The notes under the pieces: model-generated
Seen by the model: the letters and a program-made list of their open reading frames with translations, nothing else
Database searches by the model: none
Told to the model about the DNA's origin: nothing
Part shown: piece by piece, positions 1 through 7,649 of the stretch
Layout of the letters: every line of letters starts with the position of its first letter
Numbering within the stretch: position 1 is the stretch's first letter
NCBI RefSeq assembly: GCF_017916515.1
Contig: NZ_JAFMTA010000001.1
Coordinates: 1,178,001-1,242,000 of the forward strand
Length of the DNA: 64,000 nt
Direction: 5' to 3'
DNA from: Naasia sp. SYSU D00948
Lineage (GTDB): Bacteria > Actinomycetota > Actinomycetes > Actinomycetales > Microbacteriaceae
Position numbers and translations under genes: made by a program

Positions 1-770
1 GCCCCGATCCGGAGCTCCGCGCTGACGTACCCGGACACCGCGACCACGCAGAAGCACAGCAGGGCGAGCGCGGAGTAGCGTGCGACGACCTCGGCCAGCG
101 TGGTCCCGAGCGTGCGGCGGAGGAGGAGGATCGTGAGGAGGCCGCCCAGCCACACGGCCACGAAGACGAGGTGCAGCGCAAGGGCCGCGACCGCCTCCTC
201 GTGGGTTCCAGCACCCGCACTGTGGCCCTCCCCGGCGAGCGGCAGCACTGCGGCGACCGCGAGGGCGAGCACGAGGAGCAGGGCGGGCCGCGACCGGACG
301 GCGAAGCACAGCACGGTGAGCGCGGCCGCGAGGAGGGTCGTGACGAGCCAGGCCTCCCCGGTGTCCACCGAGGTGAGGAAGAAGCCGAGCTGGGCGCCGA
401 AGGTCTCGTCGAAGGACAGCGGCAGCCCCGTCACGCTGAGGAAGGTCAGCAGCCCGGTTACCGCCGCGGCGACGGTCCATACCCCGGCGGCCGCAGCGGC
501 GATGTCGAGGGCGCGGCCGATCTCCCGGGATCCCCCGAGGACCAGTGCCACGAGCGCCAGGGCACCTAGGGTGACGGAGACCGCCAGGTCGACGATGAGC
601 TTCCCGAGCGGGAGGCCGATGCGGACGATCGGACCGGGGTCGTCGACGAGGAGGGCCGCCGCACCTCCGCCGAAGGCGAGCGCGACGAAGAGGGCGAGGA
701 GCGAGGCGGCGACCAGACCGCCGGTTCCGAGAAGGCGCGCCGCCGGTGCGTCGAGCGGTCCGGAAGGCAC
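1..770 (-). CDS. CopD-type copper transport membrane protein, 3' end beyond left edge
   Basis: A frame open from GTG at 770 to the window edge gives 256 residues of an almost wholly hydrophobic protein with about seven membrane segments. Around residues 200-210 it carries the H-x6-W-x-G-G pattern (H200, W207, G209, G210) typical of the CopD domain. Earlier His residues in a GEGHSAG loop (about 181-187) could also bind metal. In actinobacteria this domain is often fused to a CtaG cytochrome-oxidase assembly domain; that part would lie off the edge, so fusion is inference. The start is chosen because a TAGGCT box lies 7 bases upstream of GTG with no clear ribosome site between, the pattern of a leaderless gene. 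Likely role: copper handling at the cytoplasmic membrane. Confidence 0.75.
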   Translation of the reverse strand, partial: MPSGPLDAPAARLLGTGGLVAASLLALFVALAFGGGAAALLVDDPGPIVRIGLPLGKLIVDLAVSVTLGALALVALVLGGSREIGRALDIAAAAAGVWTVAAAVTGLLTFLSVTGLPLSFDETFGAQLGFFLTSVDTGEAWLVTTLLAAALTVLCFAVRSRPALLLVLALAVAAVLPLAGEGHSAGAGTHEEAVAALALHLVFVAVWLGGLLTILLLRRTLGTTLAEVVARYSALALLCFCVVAVSGYVSAELRIG

Positions 771-810
771 GACGGCAAGCCTAGACGGCGCGGTCGGCCG
801 GGAAAGACGA

Positions 811-836
811 AGGGGATGCGCTCTCGCGCATCCCCT
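811..836 (-). terminator. Terminator hairpin of hup
   Basis: AGGGGATGCG (811-820) and CGCATCCCCT (827-836) form a perfect 10-bp stem with a six-base loop, 20 bases after the hup stop codon. There is no long T run, so it may rely on the stem alone. It also separates hup from the CopD-type gene that follows on the same strand. Confidence 0.7.
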
Positions 837-856
837 CGTCTACTGGCGATCCCGGC

Positions 857-1138
857 TCAGCGGGCGGCGGCCTTCAGCTTGCTGCCGGCGCTGATCTTCA
901 CGCCCTTGCTCGCGGCGATCTCGATCGGCTCACCGGTCTGCGGGTTGCGACCCGTGCGCGCGGCACGCGAGGTCTGCTCCACGGCGAGCCACCCCGGGAT
1001 GGTCACCTTGTCGCCCGCGGCGACGCTCTTGGCGAGGGTCGAGAACAGAGCGTCGAGCACGCCGTTGACGGCGGCCTGGCTCTGGCCGGACTCAGCCGCG
1101 ACGGCGGCCACGAGATCGGTGCGGTTCAGCGATGCCAT
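857..1138 (-). CDS. hup: HU-family DNA-binding protein
   Basis: 93 residues matching the classic HU length of about 90. It begins MASLNRTDLV and carries the conserved arm motif RNPQTGE at residues 64-70, which inserts into the DNA minor groove. It lacks the long Lys/Ala-rich tail of mycobacterial HU, so it is the short form. It compacts and bends the nucleoid as a homodimer. The start is the ATG at 1138, preceded by AGGAGG at 7 bases; longer in-frame starts upstream have no ribosome site. It lies downstream of rpsN on the same strand but has its own candidate promoter, whose -35 is overlapped by the palindrome at 1221-1238. Confidence 0.95.
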   Translation of the reverse strand: MASLNRTDLVAAVAAESGQSQAAVNGVLDALFSTLAKSVAAGDKVTIPGWLAVEQTSRAARTGRNPQTGEPIEIAASKGVKISAGSKLKAAAR

Positions 1139-1199
1139 ATAAGTCCTCCTCGGGACTGCGCCATCCTGGGAAAGACGGCCATCTGTCTTGTCGTGTATC

Positions 1200-1238
1200 A
1201 CGATGGGGGCAGTTAGCCCAGCGGTCAAGGTTGACCGC
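1200..1238 (-). promoter_or_regulatory. hup promoter region with an 18-bp palindrome
   Basis: GCGGTCAAGGTTGACCGC at 1221-1238 is two perfect 8-base arms around two central bases. Read on the minus strand it contains TTGACC (1223-1228), which can serve as a -35 element with CATCGT at 1200-1205 as a -10, 17 bases apart. A repressor dimer could occupy the palindrome and block the promoter. It could alternatively act as a weak terminator for rpsN, but a two-base loop makes a poor hairpin. The protein that binds is unknown. Confidence 0.45.
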
Positions 1239-1246
1239 CCAGTAAC

Positions 1247-1552
1247 TTACCAGCTTGACTTCGTGATGCCCGGCAATTCGCCCCGATGGGCCATTTCCCG
1301 GAAACGCACTCGCGAGATTCCGAACTTCCGGATGTTTCCCCGAGGACGGCCGTCGACCGCGTCCCGGTTGCGCAGGCGGACCGGCGAGGCGTCGCGCGGC
1401 AGCTTCTGCAGGCCGACGCGGGCCGCCTCGCGCTGCTCGTCCGTCGACGTGGGGTCGACGAGCGCCTTCTTCAGCTCGGCGCGCTTCGCGACATAGCGGT
1501 CGACGACAACCTTGCGCTGCTCGTTGCGGGCGATCTTGCTCTTCTTGGCCAT
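1247..1552 (-). CDS. rpsN: 30S ribosomal protein S14, zinc-free (C-) form
   Basis: 101 residues, the long form of S14, with the [20 protein letters not shown]-terminal block that binds 16S rRNA in the small-subunit head. It has no CxxC pairs, so it cannot hold the structural zinc of the short (61-residue) form. In actinobacteria the C- form is usually the alternative copy made when zinc is scarce. It is the last gene of a rpmB-rpmG-rpsN cluster and starts 3 bases after rpmG ends. Its neighbours support a zinc-limitation role: all three ribosomal proteins lack zinc motifs and the zur-znu operon lies just upstream. Confidence 0.93.
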   Translation of the reverse strand: MAKKSKIARNEQRKVVVDRYVAKRAELKKALVDPTSTDEQREAARVGLQKLPRDASPVRLRNRDAVDGRPRGNIRKFGISRVRFREMAHRGELPGITKSSW

Positions 1553-1555
1553 GCT

Positions 1556-1723
1556 TTACCGCTCCTCGCGGAATTCGACGTGCTTGCGGATCACCGGGTC
1601 GTACTTCTTGAGCACGATGCGGTCGGGGTTGTTGCGACGGTTCTTGCGGGTCACGTAGGTGTACCCGGTGCCGGCCGTCGAGCGGAGCTTGATGATGGGG
1701 CGGACGTCCTGCTGCTTGGCCAT
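1556..1723 (-). CDS. rpmG: 50S ribosomal protein L33, zinc-free form
   Basis: 55 residues with the L33 signature ([21 protein letters not shown]) and no cysteine at all, so it is the C- paralogue that needs no zinc. It sits near the E site of the large subunit. Its ATG at 1723 overlaps the rpmB stop (TGATG), indicating translational coupling inside one transcript. Confidence 0.93.
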   Translation of the reverse strand: MAKQQDVRPIIKLRSTAGTGYTYVTRKNRRNNPDRIVLKKYDPVIRKHVEFREER

Positions 1724-1959
1724 CAGATCTTCTCCCCACGGGCCAGGATGTCCTTGACCACGGACTCGATGCCACGGGCGTCGATCACCTTGATGCCCTT
1801 GGCGCTGACATTGAGCGTGACGTTCCGGCGCAGGGACGGCACGTAGTAGGTGCGCTTCTGCACGTTCGGGTCGAAACGGCGCTTGGTGCGCCGGTGCGAG
1901 TGCGAGATGTTGTGCCCGAAGCCTGGCGTGGCCCCGGTCACCTGGCAGACTGCTGCCAC
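1723..1959 (-). CDS. rpmB: 50S ribosomal protein L28, zinc-free form
   Basis: 78 residues, normal L28 length, with the [16 protein letters not shown] core that contacts 23S rRNA. Zinc-binding L28 has paired CxxC motifs; here only a single Cys (C5) is present, so it is the C- form. The start codon is GTG at 1959 with GAGGAGGA 6 bases upstream. It heads the rpmB-rpmG-rpsN cluster. A hairpin (1979-1996) lies directly before its ribosome site and a candidate promoter lies at 2094-2122. I see no Zur-like palindrome immediately upstream. Confidence 0.93.
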   Translation of the reverse strand: MAAVCQVTGATPGFGHNISHSHRRTKRRFDPNVQKRTYYVPSLRRNVTLNVSAKGIKVIDARGIESVVKDILARGEKI

Positions 1960-1978
1960 GGTTCCTCCTCAGATACCG

Positions 1979-1996
1979 CGGAGCCGAACGGCTCCG
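1979..1996 (-). promoter_or_regulatory. Hairpin in the rpmB leader
   Basis: CGGAGCC and GGCTCCG pair across a GAAC loop (7-bp stem, 4-base loop). It ends about 9 bases before the GAGGAGGA ribosome site of rpmB, so it could influence translation or protect the transcript end. Function is not known. Confidence 0.4.
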
Positions 1997-2093
1997 CCCA
2001 AGATCACTTGTCTGCACGCAGAACATCCCGCGAATGGAGATCGGGGGGAATGCGCACTGCACGGCCGGGTCGGGCCCGGACGGCCAAACGTCG

Positions 2094-2122
2094 ATCTTAC
2101 GGACTCGAGAGGCGAGCCGCAA
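2094..2122 (-). promoter_or_regulatory. Candidate promoter of rpmB-rpmG-rpsN
   Basis: On the minus strand TTGCGG (2117-2122) and TAAGAT (2094-2099) are 17 bases apart, a fair match to a housekeeping promoter. Transcription would start near 2087, giving a leader of about 130 bases that contains the hairpin at 1979-1996. No Zur-type operator is visible over it. Confidence 0.4.
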
Positions 2123-2137
2123 CCGAGCGGCGTCCTA

Positions 2138-2221
2138 TCGCTCAGCAGGCATGCGTGGTCTTCCACAGCAGGAGCGGGCGCATTCCCGCCCTGCTGAACG
2201 GCACAAGTGCCTGCTGAGCGA
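2138..2221. repeat. Nested inverted repeats between zur and rpmB, probable terminator
   Basis: TCGCTCAGCAGGC (2138-2150) is repeated exactly in inverted form at 2209-2221. Inside lies a second hairpin with arms CAGCAGG (2166-2172) and CCTGCTG (2190-2196), extended by GCGGG/CCCGC after one bulged base. The core CAGCAGG thus occurs in both the outer and inner arms, so alternative pairings are possible. It starts 13 bases after the zur stop and most simply ends the znuACB-zur transcript. Confidence 0.6.
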
Positions 2222-2233
2222 GCGCCGGTGTCG

Positions 2234-2620
2234 TCAGCCTGCGGAGCAGGCGGGGCAGAGCCCGAACACGTCGATGATGTGGCGCGCCTCCGTGTAGCCG
2301 TGCCGGGCGGCGGTCGCGGCCGCCCACTCCTCGACGTCGTCGGCCTCGATCTCCTCGGTGCGGCCGCAGCTGCGGCAGATGAGGTGGTGGTGGTGCCGTG
2401 ACGACGCGCACGCCCGGTAGAGCGCCTCGCCCTCGTCGGACTGCAGCGAGTCGGCGTCGCCCTCGACCGCGAGGTCCGCGAGCGCCCGGTAGACCGTCGC
2501 AAGCCCGATGGGCGAGCCGGACTCCCGGAGCGACGCGTGCAGCTCCTGCGCGCTGACGAATCCCGGCCGCTCGCCGAGAGCGTCCCGCACCGCCTGCCGC
2601 TGCCAGGTGTTGCGCTTCAT
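2234..2620 (-). CDS. zur: Fur-family zinc uptake regulator
   Basis: 128 residues. The N-terminal half is a winged helix (ATVYRALADL recognition region about 41-50). The dimerisation half carries a four-His run at 76-79, CxxC at 82/85 and a second CxxC at 122/125, the metal sites of Fur-family proteins. It is called Zur rather than Fur because it is the last gene of a zinc ABC transporter operon, its ATG overlapping the znuB stop (ATGA). With zinc bound, Zur represses uptake genes and spare zinc-free ribosomal proteins, both found beside it. A Zur-like palindrome before znuA suggests autoregulation. Confidence 0.88.
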   Translation of the reverse strand: MKRNTWQRQAVRDALGERPGFVSAQELHASLRESGSPIGLATVYRALADLAVEGDADSLQSDEGEALYRACASSRHHHHLICRSCGRTEEIEADDVEEWAAATAARHGYTEARHIIDVFGLCPACSAG

Positions 2621-3483
2621 CGCGCCCAGTGTAGGCGGCGGCCTCGGTGGCGAGCTGTGTCGACCAGGCGGCACACCAGGTAGATGGTGAACGAGATCGT
2701 CGTCACGTAGGGACTGATCGGGATGCTCGAGCCGAGCGCGAGCAGGATTCCGCCGACGGTCGACGTCGTCGCGAACAGCACGCTCAGACCGACCACCAGC
2801 GGGGGAGAGGTCGCGACCCGGAGCGCCGCCGCGGCGGGCGTCACGAGCAGCGCCAGGACCAGGAGGGCGCCGACGATGTGCAGCGAGACCGCGGTCGCGA
2901 GCGCCAGCAGCACCATGAACGCGATCGAGAGCCGCCGCACCGGGACTCCCCGTGCCGCCGCGACCTCCTCGTCGAGGCTCGCGAACAGGAGCGGCCGCCA
3001 CATGAGGAGCAGGCCGCCGAGCACGATGACCGCGACGACGACCAGGGAGGCCAGCTGCGGATTGTCCACGGCCACGATCTGACCGGTCAGCAGGCCGAAC
3101 TTGTTCGAGCTCCTCCCGGGATGGAGGGCGAGGAAGAGGATCCCGAGCCCGAGCCCGAACGGCATCAGCACGCCGATGATCGAGTTCCGGTCGCGGGCAC
3201 GGGAGCCGAGCAGACCGATCAGGAGCGCTGCGATCAGGGAGCCTCCGATCGAGCCGGCCACGACGTTGACGCCGAGGAGCAGCGCCGCGGAGGCGCCCGC
3301 GAAGGACAGCTCGCTGATGCCGTGCACCGCGAACGCGAGGTCGCGCGCCATGACGAAGTAGCCGATCACCCCGCCGACGACCCCGAGCACGGCGCCCGCC
3401 AGGACCGAGTTCCAGAGCAGCGCGAGCAGCGCCCCGTAGTCGGAGAAGTCGAACAGCGTCGACCAGAGCTCGTCGAGGCTCAC
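2617..3483 (-). CDS. znuB: Zinc/manganese-type ABC transporter permease
   Basis: 288 residues with eight or so hydrophobic segments in the ABC-3 (ZnuB/TroCD) family pattern, ending just before a His/Arg-rich tail. It forms the dimeric membrane channel that takes zinc from ZnuA and is powered by ZnuC. The start is GTG at 3483, giving the protein start VSLDELWSTLF; it overlaps the znuC stop (GTGA). Metal choice is inferred from the linked zur gene and from the His-rich ZnuA. Confidence 0.88.
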   Translation of the reverse strand: MSLDELWSTLFDFSDYGALLALLWNSVLAGAVLGVVGGVIGYFVMARDLAFAVHGISELSFAGASAALLLGVNVVAGSIGGSLIAALLIGLLGSRARDRNSIIGVLMPFGLGLGILFLALHPGRSSNKFGLLTGQIVAVDNPQLASLVVVAVIVLGGLLLMWRPLLFASLDEEVAAARGVPVRRLSIAFMVLLALATAVSLHIVGALLVLALLVTPAAAALRVATSPPLVVGLSVLFATTSTVGGILLALGSSIPISPYVTTISFTIYLVCRLVDTARHRGRRLHWAR

Positions 3484-4325
3484 GCGTGGCCCCCCGTTCC
3501 GAGGCCCTCGTCGTCGCCGCTGCCGCCCGCCACCACGACGACGCGGCCGTGGACGTCGAGGACGTCCACGTGCAGGCCGTAGAGCTCCGACAGCACGGGT
3601 CCGGTGAGCACCTCCGACGGTGCGCCGAGACGGTGGCCGGCCGGGGCCAGGTAGAGCACCCGGTCGACCATCCCGAGGAGGGGATTCACGTCGTGCGTGA
3701 CGAGCAGCACGCCCGCCCCGGCTCCCCGCCGGTACTCGTCGATGGCGTCGAGCACAGCACGCTGGTGACCGAGGTCGAGGGAGAGCAGCGGCTCGTCGCA
3801 GAGGAGGAGCTCGGGGGAGGAGACGAACGACTGCGCGATCCGGAGCCGCTGCTGCTCGCCGCCGGAGAGGCGCCCGACCGGTCGCGACGCGTAGTGCTGC
3901 GCGTCCACGCGCTCGAGCGCGGACCGCACGGCGCGCGCCTTGGCCGCCCCGCGCAGGGTGATCCCCGGCCGGGGGCCGTCGAAGCCGAGTCCCACCAAGT
4001 CCTTGGCGCGGAGGGGAGCGCCCCGGTCGAACAGCTTCTGCTGCGGCACGTATCCGATGCGCCCGCCCGCGCTGCCGGGAGGTCCGCCGAGCACCTGCGC
4101 GGTGCCGGAGGCGAGCTCGAGGCTGCCGAGGAGCACCCGGAGCAGGCTGCTCTTGCCCGCGCCGTTGGGTCCGAGGACCACGACGAGCTCTCCAGGGGAG
4201 AGCTCCAGATCGAGGTGCGACCACAGCGTGCGACCGCCGAGCTCGAGCGCGGCGTCGCGCACCGAGACGACGGGCGCCGCCGCCCGGGTCGACGGAACCG
4301 TCGTCGGGACCGTCTCCGTGCTCAT
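3480..4325 (-). CDS. znuC: Zinc ABC transporter ATP-binding protein
   Basis: 281 residues of a single ABC ATPase domain: Walker A GPNGAGKSS (52-60), signature LSGGEQQR (153-160), Walker B LLLCDEP (173-179) and switch His at 211. It hydrolyses ATP to drive zinc import through ZnuB. The ATG at 4325 overlaps the znuA stop (ATGA). The N-terminal 18 residues, rich in Thr/Pro/Ala, precede the domain and are probably a flexible extension. Confidence 0.9.
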   Translation of the reverse strand: MSTETVPTTVPSTRAAAPVVSVRDAALELGGRTLWSHLDLELSPGELVVVLGPNGAGKSSLLRVLLGSLELASGTAQVLGGPPGSAGGRIGYVPQQKLFDRGAPLRAKDLVGLGFDGPRPGITLRGAAKARAVRSALERVDAQHYASRPVGRLSGGEQQRLRIAQSFVSSPELLLCDEPLLSLDLGHQRAVLDAIDEYRRGAGAGVLLVTHDVNPLLGMVDRVLYLAPAGHRLGAPSEVLTGPVLSELYGLHVDVLDVHGRVVVVAGGSGDDEGLGTGGHA

Positions 4326-5284
4326 CCCGAGACCGCGGCGGCCACCCGCTCCACGTTCCCCTCCATCCACGTGACGTAGTCCTCCCCCTCGGGGAGCGTC
4401 TCCGTGAAGGCGACCACCGGGATCCCGGCGGCCTCGGCGGTCTCGCGGACGCGCTCGGTCTGCGACGTCTCCGCCTGCTCGTTGTACGCGAGGAGGGCGA
4501 TCCCGCCGCTCGCGAGCGCGGTCAGGACATCCTGGAGGACGGCCGGGGCGACGTCGCTGCCCTCCTCGACCGCCTCGGAGAACTCGGCGGGCGTCGCATC
4601 GGTGAAGCCGGCCGCGGACAGCAGCCACAGCGGGACGGGCTCGGTCACGAGCGCGGACATCCCCTCGGCCTGCGTGTGCAGGTCGCCGAGCTGCGCCTCG
4701 ATCGCCGCGAGGGCGGCCCGGAAGCCGGCGAGGTTCTCGGCGTAGGCGCCCTTCCCCGCGGGGTCGAGGCGGCTCAGCTCCTCGGCGACGGCCTCCGCGA
4801 CGGCACCCGCGGTGCCGAGGTCGTACCAGACGTGCTCGTTGAACCCCTCGATGTGCTCGTGCTCGTCCGCGTGCGCCTCGCCCTCGTCGTGCTCCTCGCC
4901 TTCGTGCTCCTCCTCGGGAGCGAGCCCCGACAGCTCCACGGCGCTGATCACGACGGGCTCGGCGCCGGACGCGTCGAGCAGGGTGTGGAGGAACGGGTCG
5001 TAGCCGCCGCCGTTCTCGACGACGAGGTCGGCACGCGAGACGGCGAGCTGATCGCGAGCGGTCGCCTCGTACTCGTGCGGGTCCTTGTCGGGACTGTCGA
5101 TGATCGCGGTCACCTCGACGCGGTCGCCCGCGACGGCCTGGGCCACGGACGCCCACACATCGGTCGACGCCACCAGCGAGATCCCCTCGTCGCTCGTCGC
5201 CGCCGGAGCTGCGCAGCCGGTGAGTGCCGCGACGAGGGCGGACACGGTCAGGGCGGGCACCGCGCGGGCGGGCAGGAGTTTCAC
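4322..5284 (-). CDS. znuA: Zinc-binding lipoprotein of the ABC transporter
   Basis: 320 residues. A lipobox LTGC ends at Cys24, so the protein is anchored to the outer face of the membrane. It is a cluster A-I solute-binding protein with likely metal ligands His70 and His151 and a charged His/Glu/Asp loop at about 124-146, a hallmark of zinc rather than manganese binders. It captures zinc and hands it to ZnuB. The start is GTG at 5284 with GAGAGGA about 7 bases upstream. It is the first gene of znuA-znuC-znuB-zur, all four overlapping by 4 bases. A Zur-like site covers the -35 of its promoter. Confidence 0.9.
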   Translation of the reverse strand: MKLLPARAVPALTVSALVAALTGCAAPAATSDEGISLVASTDVWASVAQAVAGDRVEVTAIIDSPDKDPHEYEATARDQLAVSRADLVVENGGGYDPFLHTLLDASGAEPVVISAVELSGLAPEEEHEGEEHDEGEAHADEHEHIEGFNEHVWYDLGTAGAVAEAVAEELSRLDPAGKGAYAENLAGFRAALAAIEAQLGDLHTQAEGMSALVTEPVPLWLLSAAGFTDATPAEFSEAVEEGSDVAPAVLQDVLTALASGGIALLAYNEQAETSQTERVRETAEAAGIPVVAFTETLPEGEDYVTWMEGNVERVAAAVSG

Positions 5285-5323
5285 GGGCGTTCCTCTCGGG
5301 CACGGCTCTCTGCCGCGCCGACG

Positions 5324-5353
5324 ACGCTACCCGCTATTGATAATCGTTGTCAA
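5324..5353 (-). promoter_or_regulatory. znuA promoter overlapped by a Zur-like box
   Basis: TGATAATCGTTGTCA (5338-5352) is a near-perfect 15-bp palindrome close to the known bacterial Zur pattern TGATAATNATTATCA. On the minus strand TTGACA (5348-5353) is a full -35 hexamer inside it, and TAGCGT (5324-5329) is a -10 element 18 bases away. Zur bound there would block RNA polymerase. The AT-rich box stands out from the GC-rich surroundings. Confidence 0.75.
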
Positions 5354-5358
5354 AAGCC

Positions 5359-6657
5359 TCAATCGAGGAGCAGCGCCGGCTCCTCGAGCACACTCGCCAC
5401 GTCCGCGACGAACCGGCTGGCGACATCGCCGTCCACGACCCGGTGGTCGAAGCTCGCCCCGACCGTCGTGACCTGACGGGGGAGCACCTCGCCGTCCACG
5501 ACCCAGGGGCGCGGCTTGATCGCACCCAGCGCGACGATGGCGACCTCGCCCGGGTTCAGGATCGGGGTTCCCGTGTCGACGCCGAAGCTCCCGATGTTGG
5601 TGATCGTGATGGTGCCGTCGGCCATGTCCGCCGGGGTCGTCTTGCCCTCGCGGGCCGTCAGCGTCAGCTGCTCGAGCGCGGTCGCGAGCTGCAGGAGCGA
5701 CATGTCCTGCGCCTCCTTGACGTTCGGCACGATCAGCCCGCGCGGGGTCGCCGCCGCGATGCCCAGGTTCACGAAGTGGTGGACGATGATCTCGTCGTCG
5801 GTCCAGGTGCTGTTGACCGTGGGGTTGCGGCGGACCGCCCAGATGATCGCCTTCGCCATGATGAGCAGCGGCGAGACCCGCACACCGGCGAAGTCGGGCG
5901 ACGCCTTCAGGCGCTTGATGAACTCCATGGTGCGGCTGGCGTCCACGTCGACGAACACGGAAACATGCGGCGCGGAGAATGCGCTCGTCACCATCGCGGT
6001 CGCGATGGCCTTCCGGACGCCCTTGACCGGGATCCGGTCCTCGCGCAGCTGCGGCCACTCCGGGGTCTGGATGTTGCGGAACACGCTGGCCTGCTGGGCG
6101 TGGCGCAGGACGTCGTCCCTGGTGACCTCGCCCCGCTCGCCGGTCGCGGTCACGGTCGAGAGGTCGACCTCCAGCTCCTTGGCGAGCTTCCGCACGGGAG
6201 GCTTGGCGAGCACGCTCGTCCCCTGCGGCGGCGCGGGCGGGGCCTTGCGGGGTCGCCGGCCGTTGCGGCGCGTGACCGCGTGACCGCCCGTGCCGTAGCC
6301 GACGAGCACGCTGCCGGCCTCCGGGACGTCGTCCTCGTTGCCCTCGGTCACCGTCGCCTCGACGCCCACCGCGGCCTGCGCGGGCGTCGACAGCGGGGCC
6401 GCGAGCCGGTGCTCTCCGGCCGAGGACACCGTGATGATCGGGGTCCCCACCTCGACGGTGTCGCCCTCGGCGACCAGCAGCTCGCCGACGACGCCCGCGT
6501 AGGGCGAGGGGAGTTCCACGAGTGACTTCGCCGTCTCGATCTCGACGATCACCTGGTTGATCTCGACCTCGTCGCCGGGCGCGACCTTCCAGGAGACGAT
6601 CTCGGCCTCGGTCAGGCCTTCGCCGACATCCGGAAGCGTGAACTTGGCCGTGCTCAT
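5359..6657 (-). CDS. 2-oxoacid dehydrogenase E2 (dihydrolipoamide acyltransferase)
   Basis: 432 residues: one N-terminal lipoyl domain with the lipoylated Lys in ETAKS (Lys44), an Ala/Pro-rich linker, a peripheral-subunit binding domain near 150-190 and a catalytic domain ending in DHRVVDG (404-410; His405). It transfers the acyl group from E1 to CoA. The single lipoyl domain and the separate E1alpha/E1beta genes fit a branched-chain 2-oxoacid or pyruvate dehydrogenase; sequence reading alone does not settle the substrate. ATG at 6657 follows AGGAGGAC. It is the last of three genes and ends 75 bases before znuA; no E3 gene is present nearby. Confidence 0.9.
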   Translation of the reverse strand: MSTAKFTLPDVGEGLTEAEIVSWKVAPGDEVEINQVIVEIETAKSLVELPSPYAGVVGELLVAEGDTVEVGTPIITVSSAGEHRLAAPLSTPAQAAVGVEATVTEGNEDDVPEAGSVLVGYGTGGHAVTRRNGRRPRKAPPAPPQGTSVLAKPPVRKLAKELEVDLSTVTATGERGEVTRDDVLRHAQQASVFRNIQTPEWPQLREDRIPVKGVRKAIATAMVTSAFSAPHVSVFVDVDASRTMEFIKRLKASPDFAGVRVSPLLIMAKAIIWAVRRNPTVNSTWTDDEIIVHHFVNLGIAAATPRGLIVPNVKEAQDMSLLQLATALEQLTLTAREGKTTPADMADGTITITNIGSFGVDTGTPILNPGEVAIVALGAIKPRPWVVDGEVLPRQVTTVGASFDHRVVDGDVASRFVADVASVLEEPALLLD

Positions 6658-6668
6658 CGGTCGTCCTC

Positions 6669-7649
6669 CTAGTAGTCCAGGGCTCGGTCGACCGCGTCGA
6701 GCACGCGATCGGCGTCGGGTAGGTAGACCGACTCCAGTTTCGCGGGCGGGAAGGGCGTGTCGAAGCCGGACACCCGGAGCACGGGCGCCTGCAGGGCGTA
6801 GAACGCCCGCTCGGCGACGGTCGCCGCGATCTCGGACCCCAGGCTCGCGAAGCCCGGCGCCTCCTGCGCGACGATGAGCCGGCCCGTCTTCTCGACCGAG
6901 CGCAGGATCGGTCCGTAGTCGATGGGGGAGAGCGAGCGGAGGTCGAGCACCTCCAGGCTCGTGCCCTCGGTCGCCGCGACCTCGGCGGCCTGGAGGAGGA
7001 CGCTCACCATCGCGCCGTGCCCGATGACGGTGGCGTCCGTGCCGCCCCGCGCGACCCGCGTGGTGTGCAGCGGAGTGGCCGGCGCCTCGAGGTCCACCTG
7101 GCCCTTCGGCCAGTAGCGGCTCTTGGGCTCGAAGAACATGACCGGATCGTCCGACGCGATCGCCTGCTGGATCATCCAGTAGGCGTCGTTGGGGGTGCTC
7201 GGCGAGACGAGGCGCAGCCCGGGGGTGTGCGCGAAGTAGGCCTCGGGGCTCTCCTGGTGGTGCTCGACCGCGCCGATGTGCCCGCCGTAGGGGACGCGGA
7301 TCACGATCGGGAAGCGGGCCGAGCCCTCATGGCGGGCGGTGAGCTTGGCGAGCTGGGACGTGATCTGGTCGAACGCCGGGTAGATGAATCCGTCGAACTG
7401 GATCTCGCAGACGGACCGGTACCCGCGCATGGCGAGGCCGATGGCGGTGCCGACGATGCCGGACTCGGCGAGCGGCGTGTCCATCACCCGGTTCTCGCCG
7501 AACCGCGCGGCGAGGCCCTCGGTCACGCGGAACACGCCGCCGAGCGCGCCGATGTCCTCGCCCATGAGGAGGACGCGGTCGTCGTCCTCGAGCGCCTTCG
7601 CGAGTCCCTGGTTCAGGGCCTTGGCCATCGTCCAGGTCGTGGCGGTCAT
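6669..7649 (-). CDS. 2-oxoacid dehydrogenase E1 beta subunit
   Basis: 326 residues of the transketolase-like E1beta fold, with the [17 protein letters not shown] and [15 protein letters not shown] regions conserved in PdhB/BkdB. It binds the pyrimidine side of thiamine diphosphate and pairs with E1alpha in a heterotetramer that decarboxylates the 2-oxoacid and acylates the E2 lipoyl group. The ATG at 7649 overlaps the E1alpha stop (ATGA); an upstream in-frame ATG at 7688 is inside E1alpha and is not preferred. E2 follows after 11 bases. Confidence 0.9.
   Translation of the reverse strand: MTATTWTMAKALNQGLAKALEDDDRVLLMGEDIGALGGVFRVTEGLAARFGENRVMDTPLAESGIVGTAIGLAMRGYRSVCEIQFDGFIYPAFDQITSQLAKLTARHEGSARFPIVIRVPYGGHIGAVEHHQESPEAYFAHTPGLRLVSPSTPNDAYWMIQQAIASDDPVMFFEPKSRYWPKGQVDLEAPATPLHTTRVARGGTDATVIGHGAMVSVLLQAAEVAATEGTSLEVLDLRSLSPIDYGPILRSVEKTGRLIVAQEAPGFASLGSEIAATVAERAFYALQAPVLRVSGFDTPFPPAKLESVYLPDADRVLDAVDRALDY

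Noticed and set aside
2617-4224. A 535-codon frame whose first part is Arg/Pro/Gly-rich
   Set aside because: Only the last 288 codons are real (znuB). The rest is a frame shadow of znuC; the same holds for the frame 3480-5303, whose upper half shadows znuA.
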